Origin: Fimbriimonadales bacterium
Lineage (GTDB): Bacteria > Armatimonadota > Fimbriimonadia > Fimbriimonadales > GBS-DC
DNA: 8,728 nucleotides
Assembly (NCBI GenBank): GCA_025060055.1
Contig: JANXCK010000048.1
Location: forward strand, 1 to 8,728
Reading direction: 5' to 3'
Below the pieces are notes generated by a model that saw only the letters and a list, made by a program, of their open reading frames with translations, searched no databases and had not been told where the DNA came from. Of the stretch, positions 1 through 6,324 are shown piece by piece (the first letter of the stretch is position 1; every line of letters begins with the position of its first letter). The position numbers and the translations under genes were made by a program.

Positions 1-2
1 TA

Positions 3-425
3 CTATTCCACCAGCTCCTCAGGTTTGAACCAGAGGTTTAGTTCATATTCCGCTGCTTCGGGGTCGGAGGAGCCGTGAATGATGTTTTGCTCGATGTCCA
101 GCCCGAAGTCGCCGCGAATTGTGCCAGGTGCAGCGTTGGCAGGGTTCGTCGCGCCCATCATCTGACGGGTAATCTCTACGGCGTTGGGACACTCCAGCAC
201 CATCGCCACCACGGGTCCCGAAGTGATGAAGTTCACTATGCTCTCGAAGAAGGGCTTATCGCGATGCACGGCGTAATGCCGCTCAGCGAGTTCGCGTGTG
301 GGGCGGATCATCTTCAAGCCGACGATGCGGATACCTCGCTTTTCAAATCGCTGAATAATTTCTCCAACTAACCCGCGGCGCACGCCGTCGGGCTTGACAA
401 AGATAAGCGTGCGTGTGGTACTCAT
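3..425 (-). CDS. ndk: Nucleoside diphosphate kinase
   Basis: A 140-residue nucleoside diphosphate kinase, the usual length for bacterial enzymes. It moves the gamma-phosphate from ATP to other (d)NDPs through a phosphohistidine, balancing cytosolic NTP/dNTP pools. Seen directly: the N-terminal FVKPDGVRRG segment with Lys11 and the active-site segment NIIHGSS with catalytic His117, followed by the C-terminal ELNLWF. Many family members read HGSD at the active site; here it is HGSSD, a small shift of the acidic residue. The Met at 425 was chosen over an in-frame Met 15 codons upstream because it follows a near-perfect Shine-Dalgarno (AGGAGGT, 430-436) and the family begins at this point. It stops with TAG at 3-5. 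It is the last minus-strand gene here, separated from the histidine kinase by over 500 bp and carrying its own promoter. Identity is very secure. Confidence 0.97.
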   Translation of the reverse strand: MSTTRTLIFVKPDGVRRGLVGEIIQRFEKRGIRIVGLKMIRPTRELAERHYAVHRDKPFFESIVNFITSGPVVAMVLECPNAVEITRQMMGATNPANAAPGTIRGDFGLDIEQNIIHGSSDPEAAEYELNLWFKPEELVE

Positions 426-483
426 CACGACCTCCTGAATTCGAGTTTGGAGCGCGCGTCGCTCGCGCAAGAAACGCCAGCAG

Positions 484-514
484 ATTATACCTCGCTTGCT
501 AATAAGTCTCTCAA
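484..514 (-). promoter_or_regulatory. Probable sigma70-type promoter of ndk
   Basis: On the minus strand a perfect TATAAT (489-484) lies about 60 bp upstream of the ndk start. A TTGAGA -35 candidate (514-509) sits 19 bp upstream of it, a slightly long spacer. The predicted transcript starts near 477 and carries a leader of about 50 nt including the AGGAGGT ribosome-binding site. The -10 box is convincing; the -35 is weaker. Confidence 0.6.
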
Positions 515-536
515 AAGTCGAAAGCTCCCTTTTTGA

Positions 537-624
537 CCCTCACCCCCAGCCCCTCTCCCAGAGGGAGAGGGGAGTCAAGTTCCCCCTCGCCCACGCGGTG
601 GGAGGGGGGGGCAGGGGGTGAGGG
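537..624. repeat. C/G-run inverted-repeat element
   Basis: An 88-bp element with 11-bp perfect terminal inverted repeats (CCCTCACCCCC at 537-547, GGGGGTGAGGG at 614-624). Inside are two hairpins. The first has a 10-bp perfect stem (550-559 with 563-572, loop AGA). The second pairs 582-594 with 598-608, with a GCG loop and a 2-nt bulge. Positions 600-624 contain four G-runs (3, 8, 5 and 3) with 1-3 nt spacers, a G-quadruplex-capable pattern. Elements with CCCTCACCCCCAGCCCC-like ends are familiar as dispersed repeats in several bacterial phyla; that comparison is from memory. No coding potential is seen. Confidence 0.75.
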
Positions 625-635
625 CTAATGTCTCA

Positions 636-775
636 TTAGAAACCCCGATAGGTATAAAATCGTCTTCTTTTACAGGACAGCCACAGGGAGCTGCCCCTAC
701 AGCGTTGGTGTAGGGGCGCGCCCTAACAAAGCAACGATTTCATCTTGGAGGCACTTATACCGATTGGGGTGTCAA
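636..775. repeat. Repeat module 1, hairpin bounded by inverted ~20-bp motifs
   Basis: The boundary motif TTAGAAACCCCGATAGGTAT (636-655) faces an inverted copy at 756-775 (about 16 of 20 positions agree). Inside, AAATCGT (657-663) pairs with ACGATTT (734-740). A core hairpin has a 9-bp perfect stem, GCCCCTACA (693-701) with TGTAGGGGC (709-717), which extends imperfectly to AGGG (685-688) and CCCT (721-724). Three nested levels of inverted symmetry make this look like a non-autonomous mobile or REP/MITE-like element. No open reading frame is supported. Confidence 0.6.
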
Positions 776-912
776 GTGCAACACGGCTAAAGCCGTTCCT
801 ACGCAAACGAAGCCGACCTTCGTCGGCTATAGCCCGCGTAGGCGGGCTTTGTCTGCACAGGAACGGCTTCAGCCGTACACGACATTGCGTCATTTGAAAC
901 CTCGATCGGTAT
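756..912. repeat. Repeat module 2, cruciform bounded by inverted ~20-bp motifs
   Basis: This module shares its left boundary motif (756-775, inverted) with module 1 and ends at a third copy, TTTGAAACCTCGATCGGTAT (893-912). The core (783-876) has 18-bp outer arms, 783-800 and 859-876, complementary at 17 of 18 positions. Each arm is itself a small palindrome (ACGGCT..AGCCGT at 783-796 and 863-876). Between them sit two perfect 7-bp hairpins: AGCCGAC/GTCGGCT (811-817 with 822-828) and AGCCCGC/GCGGGCT (831-837 with 842-848). The whole can fold as a multi-armed cruciform in DNA or RNA. It lies 66 bp past the histidine-kinase stop and may end or stabilise that transcript, since no classical U-tract terminator is visible. 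Confidence 0.7.
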
Positions 913-942
913 TATTAGCCCCTTGAGGGATTCGAAAAGCGC

Positions 943-2403
943 TCAAGCGACGCTGATAAGCGTTCTATCAGGCATAGGCTCGTAAAGCGGCGGTGTCGGG
1001 AAAACGCAGACGAACATAGTTCCTTTACCACACTCAGAATGCACCTGAATCGAGCCGTTGTGCTGCTCGATGGCGCGTTGCACCAGCATCAAGCCGATGC
1101 CGCTACCGCCTTGCTTGGTGGTGATGGCACGCTCGAACAGATGGTCGCGTACCTCAGGTGGCATGCCTGGTCCCGTGTCGCGAATGACGAGGATGGTCTT
1201 TTCAGGGTGTTCTACCCACTCGTACTCGATGCGTCGCTCGCCGTTCCAGTCGCGCATCGCCTGAATTGCGTTGAGCGTGAGGTTCAAAAAGAGCTGCATC
1301 AGGGCGCGGCGGTCAGCGTACATGCGCAGGTTCGAAGGGATGCGATTTTCAATCTGCACGGGCGGGTTCAGCAAGCGCGCCCCTGAAAGCCGTTCCACCT
1401 CACGAACAATCTGAGCGGGAGCAACTTCGGTCAGCTCAGAGTCGCCTCCCTCGCGCGTCATCGAGAGCAGTTCCATCAAGTATTCGTAAGCCTGTTGGGT
1501 TGCGCCCCGAATGCTCTCAAGGTGGCGCACCGCGTCAAACTGCGGGTCTTTGCGCAGGCGCAGCACACCGACATCACAGAGCGACTGCACGTTGTTGAAA
1601 AAGTTCTTGAGGTCATGCACAATCCCTTGCACAATCTGTCCTACTGTGCTGAGGCGCTCCTGCTCCACCATTTGCCGATACGCGTCTTGCAGCTCGCGGT
1701 TCGCCCGCCTGAGGCTGCTCGCGAGCTGATAAATCTGGGCATTAAGGCGCAGGGAGAACACCAGTGAAATTATTCCGTAGCCCCAGTTCCAAGTAGGTAG
1801 GAAAGAGAACACGCCGTAATACACCAGCATGTCGACGACAATCAGCGGGATGGTCAGCCCCAGTGCGCCCAGCATCAGGCGGTCCTGCGGGCTATGCCGC
1901 TGCCACCGCAAGTAGGCGGTCGTCAGCGCTCCCAGATATGCGAGCAAGTAGAACGCGGAGTAGCATACCCCCAGCCCCGTGCTAACACCTTGAATGTAGT
2001 AGCCACCCAACACGGTTGGGTGCGCCTTGAACTCAGGCGTCACAATCCAGCCCAGAAGCGTCCCGAAGAGCAGCGGTAGCAGAAGCAGCCACAGCACGCG
2101 CACCCAGCGTCTCAGCCCCAACTGCAGCAGCCGATCCAGGATTTGCACAAACAGCACGGCGCAGAGAGCGGACAGCACAAACTGCGCCCTCGCATACAGG
2201 GAAGCGTTCGACGGCGGCTGCGGCGCACTTTGATACATCTGCACATCGACAAAGCTGAATGCCAAACTGCACACCAAGAACGCTATCAGGTAGAGGTTGG
2301 GCGTCCGCTCTTTGGAAAGAAACGCCTGCAGCGTGTGATGGACAATCAGATGACCGTACAGCCCTACGCTCAGCCACACAACCGCCTGTGTCCAAGTGTG
2401 CAT
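943..2403 (-). CDS. Orphan sensor histidine kinase with 7 membrane segments
   Basis: A 486-residue membrane histidine kinase. The N-terminal ~220 residues hold about seven hydrophobic segments (roughly 6-28, 36-54, 70-92, 100-121, 139-165, 175-197, 205-220), a 7TM-type sensor. A short coiled-coil linker (221-250) leads to an H-box with VHDLKNFFNN, phospho-acceptor His263. The HATPase_c domain follows: N-box LNLTLNAIQAM (Asn378), G1 DTGPGMP (409-415) and G2 GGSGIGL (432-438). All catalytic boxes are intact, so it should autophosphorylate. The HDLKN form of the H-box differs from the common HExxNP. There is no HAMP or PAS domain and no response regulator in the window, so its partner is elsewhere. 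The ATG start has GGAG (2414-2411) 7 nt upstream. It begins 18 bp after the permease stop, so co-transcription is likely. The ligand or signal cannot be read from the sequence. Confidence 0.92.
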   Translation of the reverse strand: MHTWTQAVVWLSVGLYGHLIVHHTLQAFLSKERTPNLYLIAFLVCSLAFSFVDVQMYQSAPQPPSNASLYARAQFVLSALCAVLFVQILDRLLQLGLRRWVRVLWLLLLPLLFGTLLGWIVTPEFKAHPTVLGGYYIQGVSTGLGVCYSAFYLLAYLGALTTAYLRWQRHSPQDRLMLGALGLTIPLIVVDMLVYYGVFSFLPTWNWGYGIISLVFSLRLNAQIYQLASSLRRANRELQDAYRQMVEQERLSTVGQIVQGIVHDLKNFFNNVQSLCDVGVLRLRKDPQFDAVRHLESIRGATQQAYEYLMELLSMTREGGDSELTEVAPAQIVREVERLSGARLLNPPVQIENRIPSNLRMYADRRALMQLFLNLTLNAIQAMRDWNGERRIEYEWVEHPEKTILVIRDTGPGMPPEVRDHLFERAITTKQGGSGIGLMLVQRAIEQHNGSIQVHSECGKGTMFVCVFPTPPLYEPMPDRTLISVA

Positions 2404-2421
2404 GACGCCGCTCCGACAGGG

Positions 2422-3429
2422 TTATTCCACATTCTGGCGACGGCTCTCGTGGCGCATCATCCACACGAACAGGGGTGCGCCCACCAGCGCCGTGATGACG
2501 CCCACGGGCAGTTCAACAGGGCGTGCCAGCGTGCGGGCGGCGGCGTCTGCCCATAGGAGCAATAGCGCACTGCCCAGCGCGGACAGTGGCATCAGCACGC
2601 GATAGTCGCCGCCGACGACGCGCCGCAGCAAGTGGGGTGTCATCCAGCCGATGAAGCCGATGATGCCCGCAACGGCGACGGTCGCTGCAGTCGCCAGCGC
2701 GCCGCTCACCAGCACCAGTCGCTTGAGCCGTTCCACAGGCACGCCCAAGTGCAAGGCAGTCTCTTCGCCTGCCGTGTAGAGGTTGAGCGCACGCGCGTGC
2801 AAGAACAGCGCGAGGCAGCCTAAAAGCGCAGGGAGGCTTGCCCACTGCAGGCGTTGCCAATCGGCGTTCAGCAGCCCGCCCAAGAGCCAATACAGCACGC
2901 GCGAGAGGTCTTCGCCTGCCAGCACGAGCAGCAGCGTAATCACACCCCACAGGCTTGCGCTCAGCGCGACGCCCACCAGCAAGAAGTCTGGGATGCGCAG
3001 CTGCCCGTGCTGACGGCTGAGCGCGAGCGCGAGGCTGAGCGTCAGTAGCCCGCTGACGAACGCCAGTAGCGCGATTGCCCAGCCGTAGCCGCGCGTGTGC
3101 CAGCCCAGCAGGGCGCCCGCCGCCGCGCCGACCGCCGCGCCCGACGAGACGCCGATGATGTACGGGTCGGCAAGCGGGTTGCGCAGCAGCCCTTGAAACG
3201 CGCAGCCGACACAACCCAACGCGCCACCCACCAGCACCGCCATCAGCACGCGCGGCAGACGCAGCTCCCACAGGATGACACGCGCGGTCTCTTCGCCCTG
3301 CCCGCGCAACGCCGCCCAGAGGTCTGCAAGGGGCAGCGGCACTGCGCCAATCAACAGGTTGGCGAATAGGCTGATGCCCAGCGCAATCAGCAGCAGCAAT
3401 CCCGTGAGCCACGCGCGTCGCCTGCGCAC
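2422..3429 (-). CDS. FecCD/BtuC-family ABC transporter permease
   Basis: A 335-residue polytopic membrane protein of the FecCD family, the transmembrane subunit of importers for Fe-siderophores, haem or cobalamin. Family motifs seen in order: LRLPRVL (56-62), FQGLLRNPLADPYIIG (78-93), the segment GEETALHLGV (221-230) before the cytoplasmic coupling region, GIIGFIGWMTPHLLR (255-269), and ELPVGVITALVGAPLF (306-321). Length is normal and nothing is missing. It starts with GTG at 3429; AGGGG (3439-3435) lies 5 nt upstream and overlaps the ftsX stop, only 9 bp away, so translation is probably linked to ftsX. It normally works with a BtuD-like ATPase and a binding protein, neither of which is in this window. 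The substrate cannot be assigned. Its place downstream of ftsEX is unusual. It should not be confused with an FtsX paralogue: the fold and motifs are of the BtuC type. Confidence 0.93.
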   Translation of the reverse strand: MRRRRAWLTGLLLLIALGISLFANLLIGAVPLPLADLWAALRGQGEETARVILWELRLPRVLMAVLVGGALGCVGCAFQGLLRNPLADPYIIGVSSGAAVGAAAGALLGWHTRGYGWAIALLAFVSGLLTLSLALALSRQHGQLRIPDFLLVGVALSASLWGVITLLLVLAGEDLSRVLYWLLGGLLNADWQRLQWASLPALLGCLALFLHARALNLYTAGEETALHLGVPVERLKRLVLVSGALATAATVAVAGIIGFIGWMTPHLLRRVVGGDYRVLMPLSALGSALLLLWADAAARTLARPVELPVGVITALVGAPLFVWMMRHESRRQNVE

Positions 3430-3438
3430 GATTGCCCC

Positions 3439-4314
3439 TCAAATGCGCACATAGCGCTGTGTCGCCCACCATGCGCACGCGCCGCCCATCAACGCGCCTA
3501 CCATCGGCAACCCGACGAGGATAGCCAGCGGGGGCAAGCCAGGCGGGGTGTCCCTCAGAAAGGGCCACTGGCGAACTGCGTAGTCCGAGACGAGCGTTGC
3601 GCCCAGCAGCACCAGCACTGCCGCCAGTACGCCGCCCACAATCCCCTGAACCATCCCTTCCAGCACGAACGGCAGCCGAATTGAGCGCAGCGTCGCGCCC
3701 ACCAACGCCATAACGCGCACCTCGCGTTGGCGCGAGAAAATCGTCAGGCGCACTGTGTTGTAGATGAGAATCAACGCTGCCAGCAGCAGCACGCCCCCCG
3801 CGCCTAATCCAATCCAGCGCACCAGACGCGCGATACTCAGCACTGTCTGCAGCTCCTGACGACTGTCGATCACCTCTTCCACCAGTGGCGATTGGGCAAT
3901 CTGCTGCGCGACGGCGGGCAGCGTTGCGGGGTCGCGCACACGCACGGTCAGCTTGTCGGGCAGGGGGTTGGGTATATCGGCGAGGTTCACCTCGTCCGCC
4001 AGCTCCCGCTTTTGCTGCTCCCACGCCTCCTCGCGTGGGGTGAGCGTGACGCGCTCCACTTCGGGCATCGCCTCGATACGCGCCTTGAGTTCGACGGCTT
4101 GCTGGCGAGTAGCGCTCATCTTCAGGAACACTTCGGCTTCAAACTGGCTCGGAAGCGACTGCGCGGTGGCGTCGAGCTTGTACAGCGCCATGCTCGCGCT
4201 CCCCAGCAAGATGAGGGCGATACACGCTGTGCTAATCGCCGCTGCCTGCATCGTTGCGTTGCGCAGCAGGCTCTCGCGAGTTTCGTGCAACACAAAGCGC
4301 AGGCGGTCAATCAT
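3439..4314 (-). CDS. ftsX: Cell-division protein FtsX
   Basis: A 291-residue FtsX, the membrane half of the FtsEX ABC-like complex that couples Z-ring activity to septal peptidoglycan hydrolases. The layout is typical: a short cytoplasmic N-terminus (FVLHETRESLLRNATMQ), TM1 about 22-44, an extracytoplasmic domain about 45-165 containing VERVTLTPREEAW and SPLVEEVIDSRQEL, then TM2 (168-190), TM3 (218-242) and TM4 (262-285). The conserved IYNTVRLTIFSRQREVRVMALVGAT region follows TM2, as expected of the family. The start at 4314 was chosen because it matches homologues. Its ATG overlaps the ftsE stop by 4 bp (ATGA), and an in-frame Met 64 codons upstream only reads ftsE out of frame. No separate ribosome-binding site is evident, so translation probably relies on coupling to ftsE. 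Confidence 0.95.
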   Translation of the reverse strand: MIDRLRFVLHETRESLLRNATMQAAAISTACIALILLGSASMALYKLDATAQSLPSQFEAEVFLKMSATRQQAVELKARIEAMPEVERVTLTPREEAWEQQKRELADEVNLADIPNPLPDKLTVRVRDPATLPAVAQQIAQSPLVEEVIDSRQELQTVLSIARLVRWIGLGAGGVLLLAALILIYNTVRLTIFSRQREVRVMALVGATLRSIRLPFVLEGMVQGIVGGVLAAVLVLLGATLVSDYAVRQWPFLRDTPPGLPPLAILVGLPMVGALMGGACAWWATQRYVRI

Positions 4315-5021
4315 AGCATGACTGAGGCGTAGAGCCGATCCAGTTCGTAGGGATAGCCTCCGCGCGGCACATCGCTGACGACCTGCCCCCGATCCAGAGC
4401 CACCACACGCTGGCACGCGCGGTCGACAATCATGCGGTTGTGCGTGGAGACGATCACAGTCGCCCCGCGCAAGTTGATGCGCATCAGCAGCTCGATAATC
4501 TCCCATGAGGTGTCGGGGTCTAAGTTGGCGGTCGGTTCATCGGCGATGAGCAGGGGCGGATTGTTGGCAATTGCGCGGGCGATTGCAGCGCGCTGGGCTT
4601 CGCCACCTGAAAGCTGGTTGGGCATCTGCCGTGCCTGCTCGTTCAGCCCGACCAGAGCCAGCACCTGCGCCACACGCTGGCGTACCGCGCTCTCGCCGTA
4701 GCCGATGGCGCGTAAGCCGTAGGCAATATTCTCCCAGACGGTTTTGCGGGGCAGCAGCGGGTAATCCTGCGGGACGATACCCATGCGTCGTCGCAGGTAC
4801 GGCAGCTCGCGGGGTTTGAGCCGATGCACAGGCTGCCCCAGCACCCACACCTCGCCCTCGCTGGGGCGCAACTCACCGTACAGCAGCTTGAACAGCGTCG
4901 ACTTGCCCGCGCCTGTCGCGCCCACCAAAAACACAAACTCGCCCTTCTCTACGCTCAGGTTCACCCGTCGCAGCGCGTGTTGCTCGCCATACACGACGCT
5001 GACAGATTTGAGTTCCACCAT
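4311..5021 (-). CDS. ftsE: Cell-division ATP-binding protein FtsE
   Basis: A 236-residue ABC ATPase, partner of FtsX at the division site. All nucleotide-binding elements are present: Walker A GATGAGKST (34-42), Q-loop Gln85 in IVPQDYPLLP, signature LSGGEAQ (137-143), Walker B LLIADEP (157-163, catalytic Glu162), D-loop ANLDP and H-loop His194. The N-terminus MVELKSVSVVYG and the short, helical C-terminus fit FtsE better than a transporter ATPase, and immediate coupling to ftsX by a 4-bp ATGA overlap settles it. It begins 56 bp after sepF. No good Shine-Dalgarno is visible before the ATG, so expression may depend on read-through from sepF or on a weak site. It is unlikely to power the downstream FecCD permease, which belongs to a different coupling family. 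Confidence 0.95.
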   Translation of the reverse strand: MVELKSVSVVYGEQHALRRVNLSVEKGEFVFLVGATGAGKSTLFKLLYGELRPSEGEVWVLGQPVHRLKPRELPYLRRRMGIVPQDYPLLPRKTVWENIAYGLRAIGYGESAVRQRVAQVLALVGLNEQARQMPNQLSGGEAQRAAIARAIANNPPLLIADEPTANLDPDTSWEIIELLMRINLRGATVIVSTHNRMIVDRACQRVVALDRGQVVSDVPRGGYPYELDRLYASVML

Positions 5022-5077
5022 CGCCGTGTGATTGCTTCGCGCGCTGCTGCCAGATTCCTGCTCTCAGGATGGGCAAA

Positions 5078-5494
5078 TTAGTCGCGCTCGCCCCGCGCAG
5101 AGGTCGGCGCGTCGATGATTGCCTGCGGCGGCGCGTACACGAACACATGCTCGCTCACGCGCTCTACGCTGCCCTCAATCGCGTACACCACGCCATTCAG
5201 AAAGTCGATAATCCGCTCGCGTGCCCCTTGCGGCGTTGTGGCGAGGTTGATAATCTGCTGCACGCCCTCTTTCAGCCCGTCGGCAGCCACGCGGGCGTCC
5301 TCCAGGCTGTACAACTCCTTGCGGATGCTGATATGGTAGGCGTGGAATCGGCGGAAGCGGGCGTCAGTGGCGTTCGCAGGCAGTGCTTCGGCGTCTTCCT
5401 CGTCTCGGTGCAGCCCGACCCACAAGCGCAAACGAGACCACAAACTCTGCCGATCGGCGAACTGTTCCTCCATCTCCTCGTAATAACGGCTCAT
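5078..5494 (-). CDS. sepF: Cell-division protein SepF
   Basis: A 138-residue SepF. SepF binds the FtsZ C-terminal tail, polymerises into arcs and attaches the Z-ring to the membrane. The C-terminal SepF domain spans about 50-127, with SLEDARVAADGLKEG (63-77), IINLATTPQGARERIIDFL (81-99) and NGVVYAIEG (100-108), including the family glycine at 101. The membrane-binding amphipathic helix normally sits at the extreme N-terminus; here the first ~15 residues are acidic and the best amphipathic stretch is SLWSRLRLWVGLH (17-29). The start at 5494 has a perfect AAGGAGGT ribosome-binding site (5508-5501); a longer in-frame reading would run through the upstream hairpin array and is not credible. Neighbours yggS and ftsEX agree with a division role. 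Confidence 0.93.
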   Translation of the reverse strand: MSRYYEEMEEQFADRQSLWSRLRLWVGLHRDEEDAEALPANATDARFRRFHAYHISIRKELYSLEDARVAADGLKEGVQQIINLATTPQGARERIIDFLNGVVYAIEGSVERVSEHVFVYAPPQAIIDAPTSARGERD

Positions 5495-5500
5495 GACCGA

Positions 5501-5508
5501 ACCTCCTT
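5501..5508 (-). promoter_or_regulatory. sepF ribosome-binding site
   Basis: AAGGAGGT on the minus strand, 6 nt before the sepF ATG. It is among the strongest in the window and decides the sepF start over an upstream in-frame Met at 5647. Confidence 0.85.
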
Positions 5509-5513
5509 GTAAG

Positions 5514-5620
5514 CGTGGCTTGGGCGTCCCGCCCAAGCACCTTGCACGGGCACGATGCCCGTGCGACACGTGGCTTGGACAATCCTGTCCAAGCAGTCGT
5601 CGGCGCGACGCCGACGCGAC
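5514..5620. repeat. Array of four perfect hairpins in two tandem units
   Basis: Two units of about 55 bp both begin CGTGGCTTGG (5514-5523 and 5569-5578). Each contains a CTTGG..CCAAG hairpin followed by a second hairpin with a CGA loop. Stems: 5518-5526 with 5530-5538 (9 bp), 5544-5552 with 5556-5564 (9 bp), 5573-5581 with 5586-5594 (9 bp), 5598-5605 with 5609-5616 (8 bp). All are perfect. Stem bases differ between units while pairing is preserved. In a plus-strand frame the array spells HGHDARAT-like peptides, a known signature of non-coding dispersed repeats mis-called as protein. It fills the yggS-sepF gap and ends just before the sepF ribosome-binding site. Confidence 0.8.
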
Positions 5621-5649
5621 GAAACGTGCGCAATAGGCACTGCGCAACC

Positions 5650-6324
5650 TTATGCGCGTGCCCCAAACAGCGCGGTTCCGAGACGCAGCATCGTGCTGCC
5701 CTCTTCGATGGCAATCTCAAAATCGTGGCTCATGCCGATTGAGAGCCACTGGCGGTTGAGCGCGGGCAGCTGCTCGTACAAGCGGCGCAGGCGCTGGAAC
5801 GCCGCGCGGATGACGCGCTCGTCGTCGGTGTAGGGCGCAACACCCATCAGCCCTTGCAGCACAACGCCCGACGCCTGCAGCGTCTGCTCAATCAGCGCAG
5901 GCGCGTCCTCGAACGAAACGCCTGCCCTACCTTCCACTTCGGCAAGGCGCACCTCGATGAGCACAGGTTGCGTCAGTGCGCGCTGAGCTGCCACGCGCTG
6001 CACCTCCTGCAATAAGGATACCCTATCTACCACTTGTATCAATGCAAACCGCCCCACAACATATTTGACCTTATTGGTTTGGAGATGCCCAATAAAGTGC
6101 CACCGTATGTCGTGGGGCAAGCTGTCCAGCTTGGAGCGTGCCTCTTGCCAGTAGTTCTCGCCGAAATCGCGCAGCCCAAGCGCGTAAGCCTCGGCGATGC
6201 GTTCGGGCGATACGCCCTTGCTGACAGCGACGATACGGATTTCGGAGGGGGTGCGCCCGCTGCGGGCGCACGCGGCAGCGATGCGCTCTTGCAGGGCGCA
6301 CCAGCGTTCAGACAGAGAGGACAT
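5650..6324 (-). CDS. yggS: YggS/PROSC-family PLP homeostasis protein
   Basis: A 224-residue PLP-binding protein of the YggS/YlmE (PLPBP) family, a single-domain fold-type III barrel with no known enzymatic activity that buffers pyridoxal phosphate and influences amino-acid metabolism. Family motifs: IVAVSKG with PLP lysine Lys36, FGENYWQEA (54-62), WHFIGHLQTNK (75-85), LSIGMSHDFEIAI (194-206) and GSTMLRLGTALFG (209-221). The start at 6324 (MSSLSERW) fits the family's usual N-terminus; a Met 18 codons upstream is possible but would overlap phoU by 71 bp. With the chosen start the overlap with the phoU stop is 17 bp, which suggests translational coupling; no strong ribosome-binding site is visible. 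Adjacent yggS-sepF is a conserved pairing in SepF-bearing bacteria (ylmE-ylmF in Bacillus). Confidence 0.94.
   Translation of the reverse strand: MSSLSERWCALQERIAAACARSGRTPSEIRIVAVSKGVSPERIAEAYALGLRDFGENYWQEARSKLDSLPHDIRWHFIGHLQTNKVKYVVGRFALIQVVDRVSLLQEVQRVAAQRALTQPVLIEVRLAEVEGRAGVSFEDAPALIEQTLQASGVVLQGLMGVAPYTDDERVIRAAFQRLRRLYEQLPALNRQWLSIGMSHDFEIAIEEGSTMLRLGTALFGARA

Noticed and set aside
537..912. CRISPR array or tRNA in the repeat-filled gap
   Set aside because: The repeats are palindromic, unequal and lack regular spacers, and the cruciform has no tRNA landmarks such as a T-loop GTTCRA or an acceptor stem with CCA.
903..945. Intrinsic terminator after the histidine kinase
   Set aside because: Only very short stems (CCCT/AGGG, AGCG/CGCT) with a brief T-run are present, too weak to call. 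The downstream cruciform is a better candidate for the transcript end.
2513..4024. A 503-codon open frame on the minus strand overlapping the permease and ftsX
   Set aside because: It is an out-of-frame reading of two well supported genes. The predicted protein is Arg/Ala/Gly-rich with no family motif, as is usual for shadow frames in GC-rich DNA.
4315..4506. 64-codon N-terminal extension of ftsX
   Set aside because: It only re-reads ftsE in another frame; FtsX homologues start at MIDRLRF and the ATGA overlap supports 4314.
5515..5742. Plus-strand open frame with HGHDARAT-like peptide
   Set aside because: It is the translation of the hairpin array and of antisense yggS, a known false-protein pattern from dispersed repeats.
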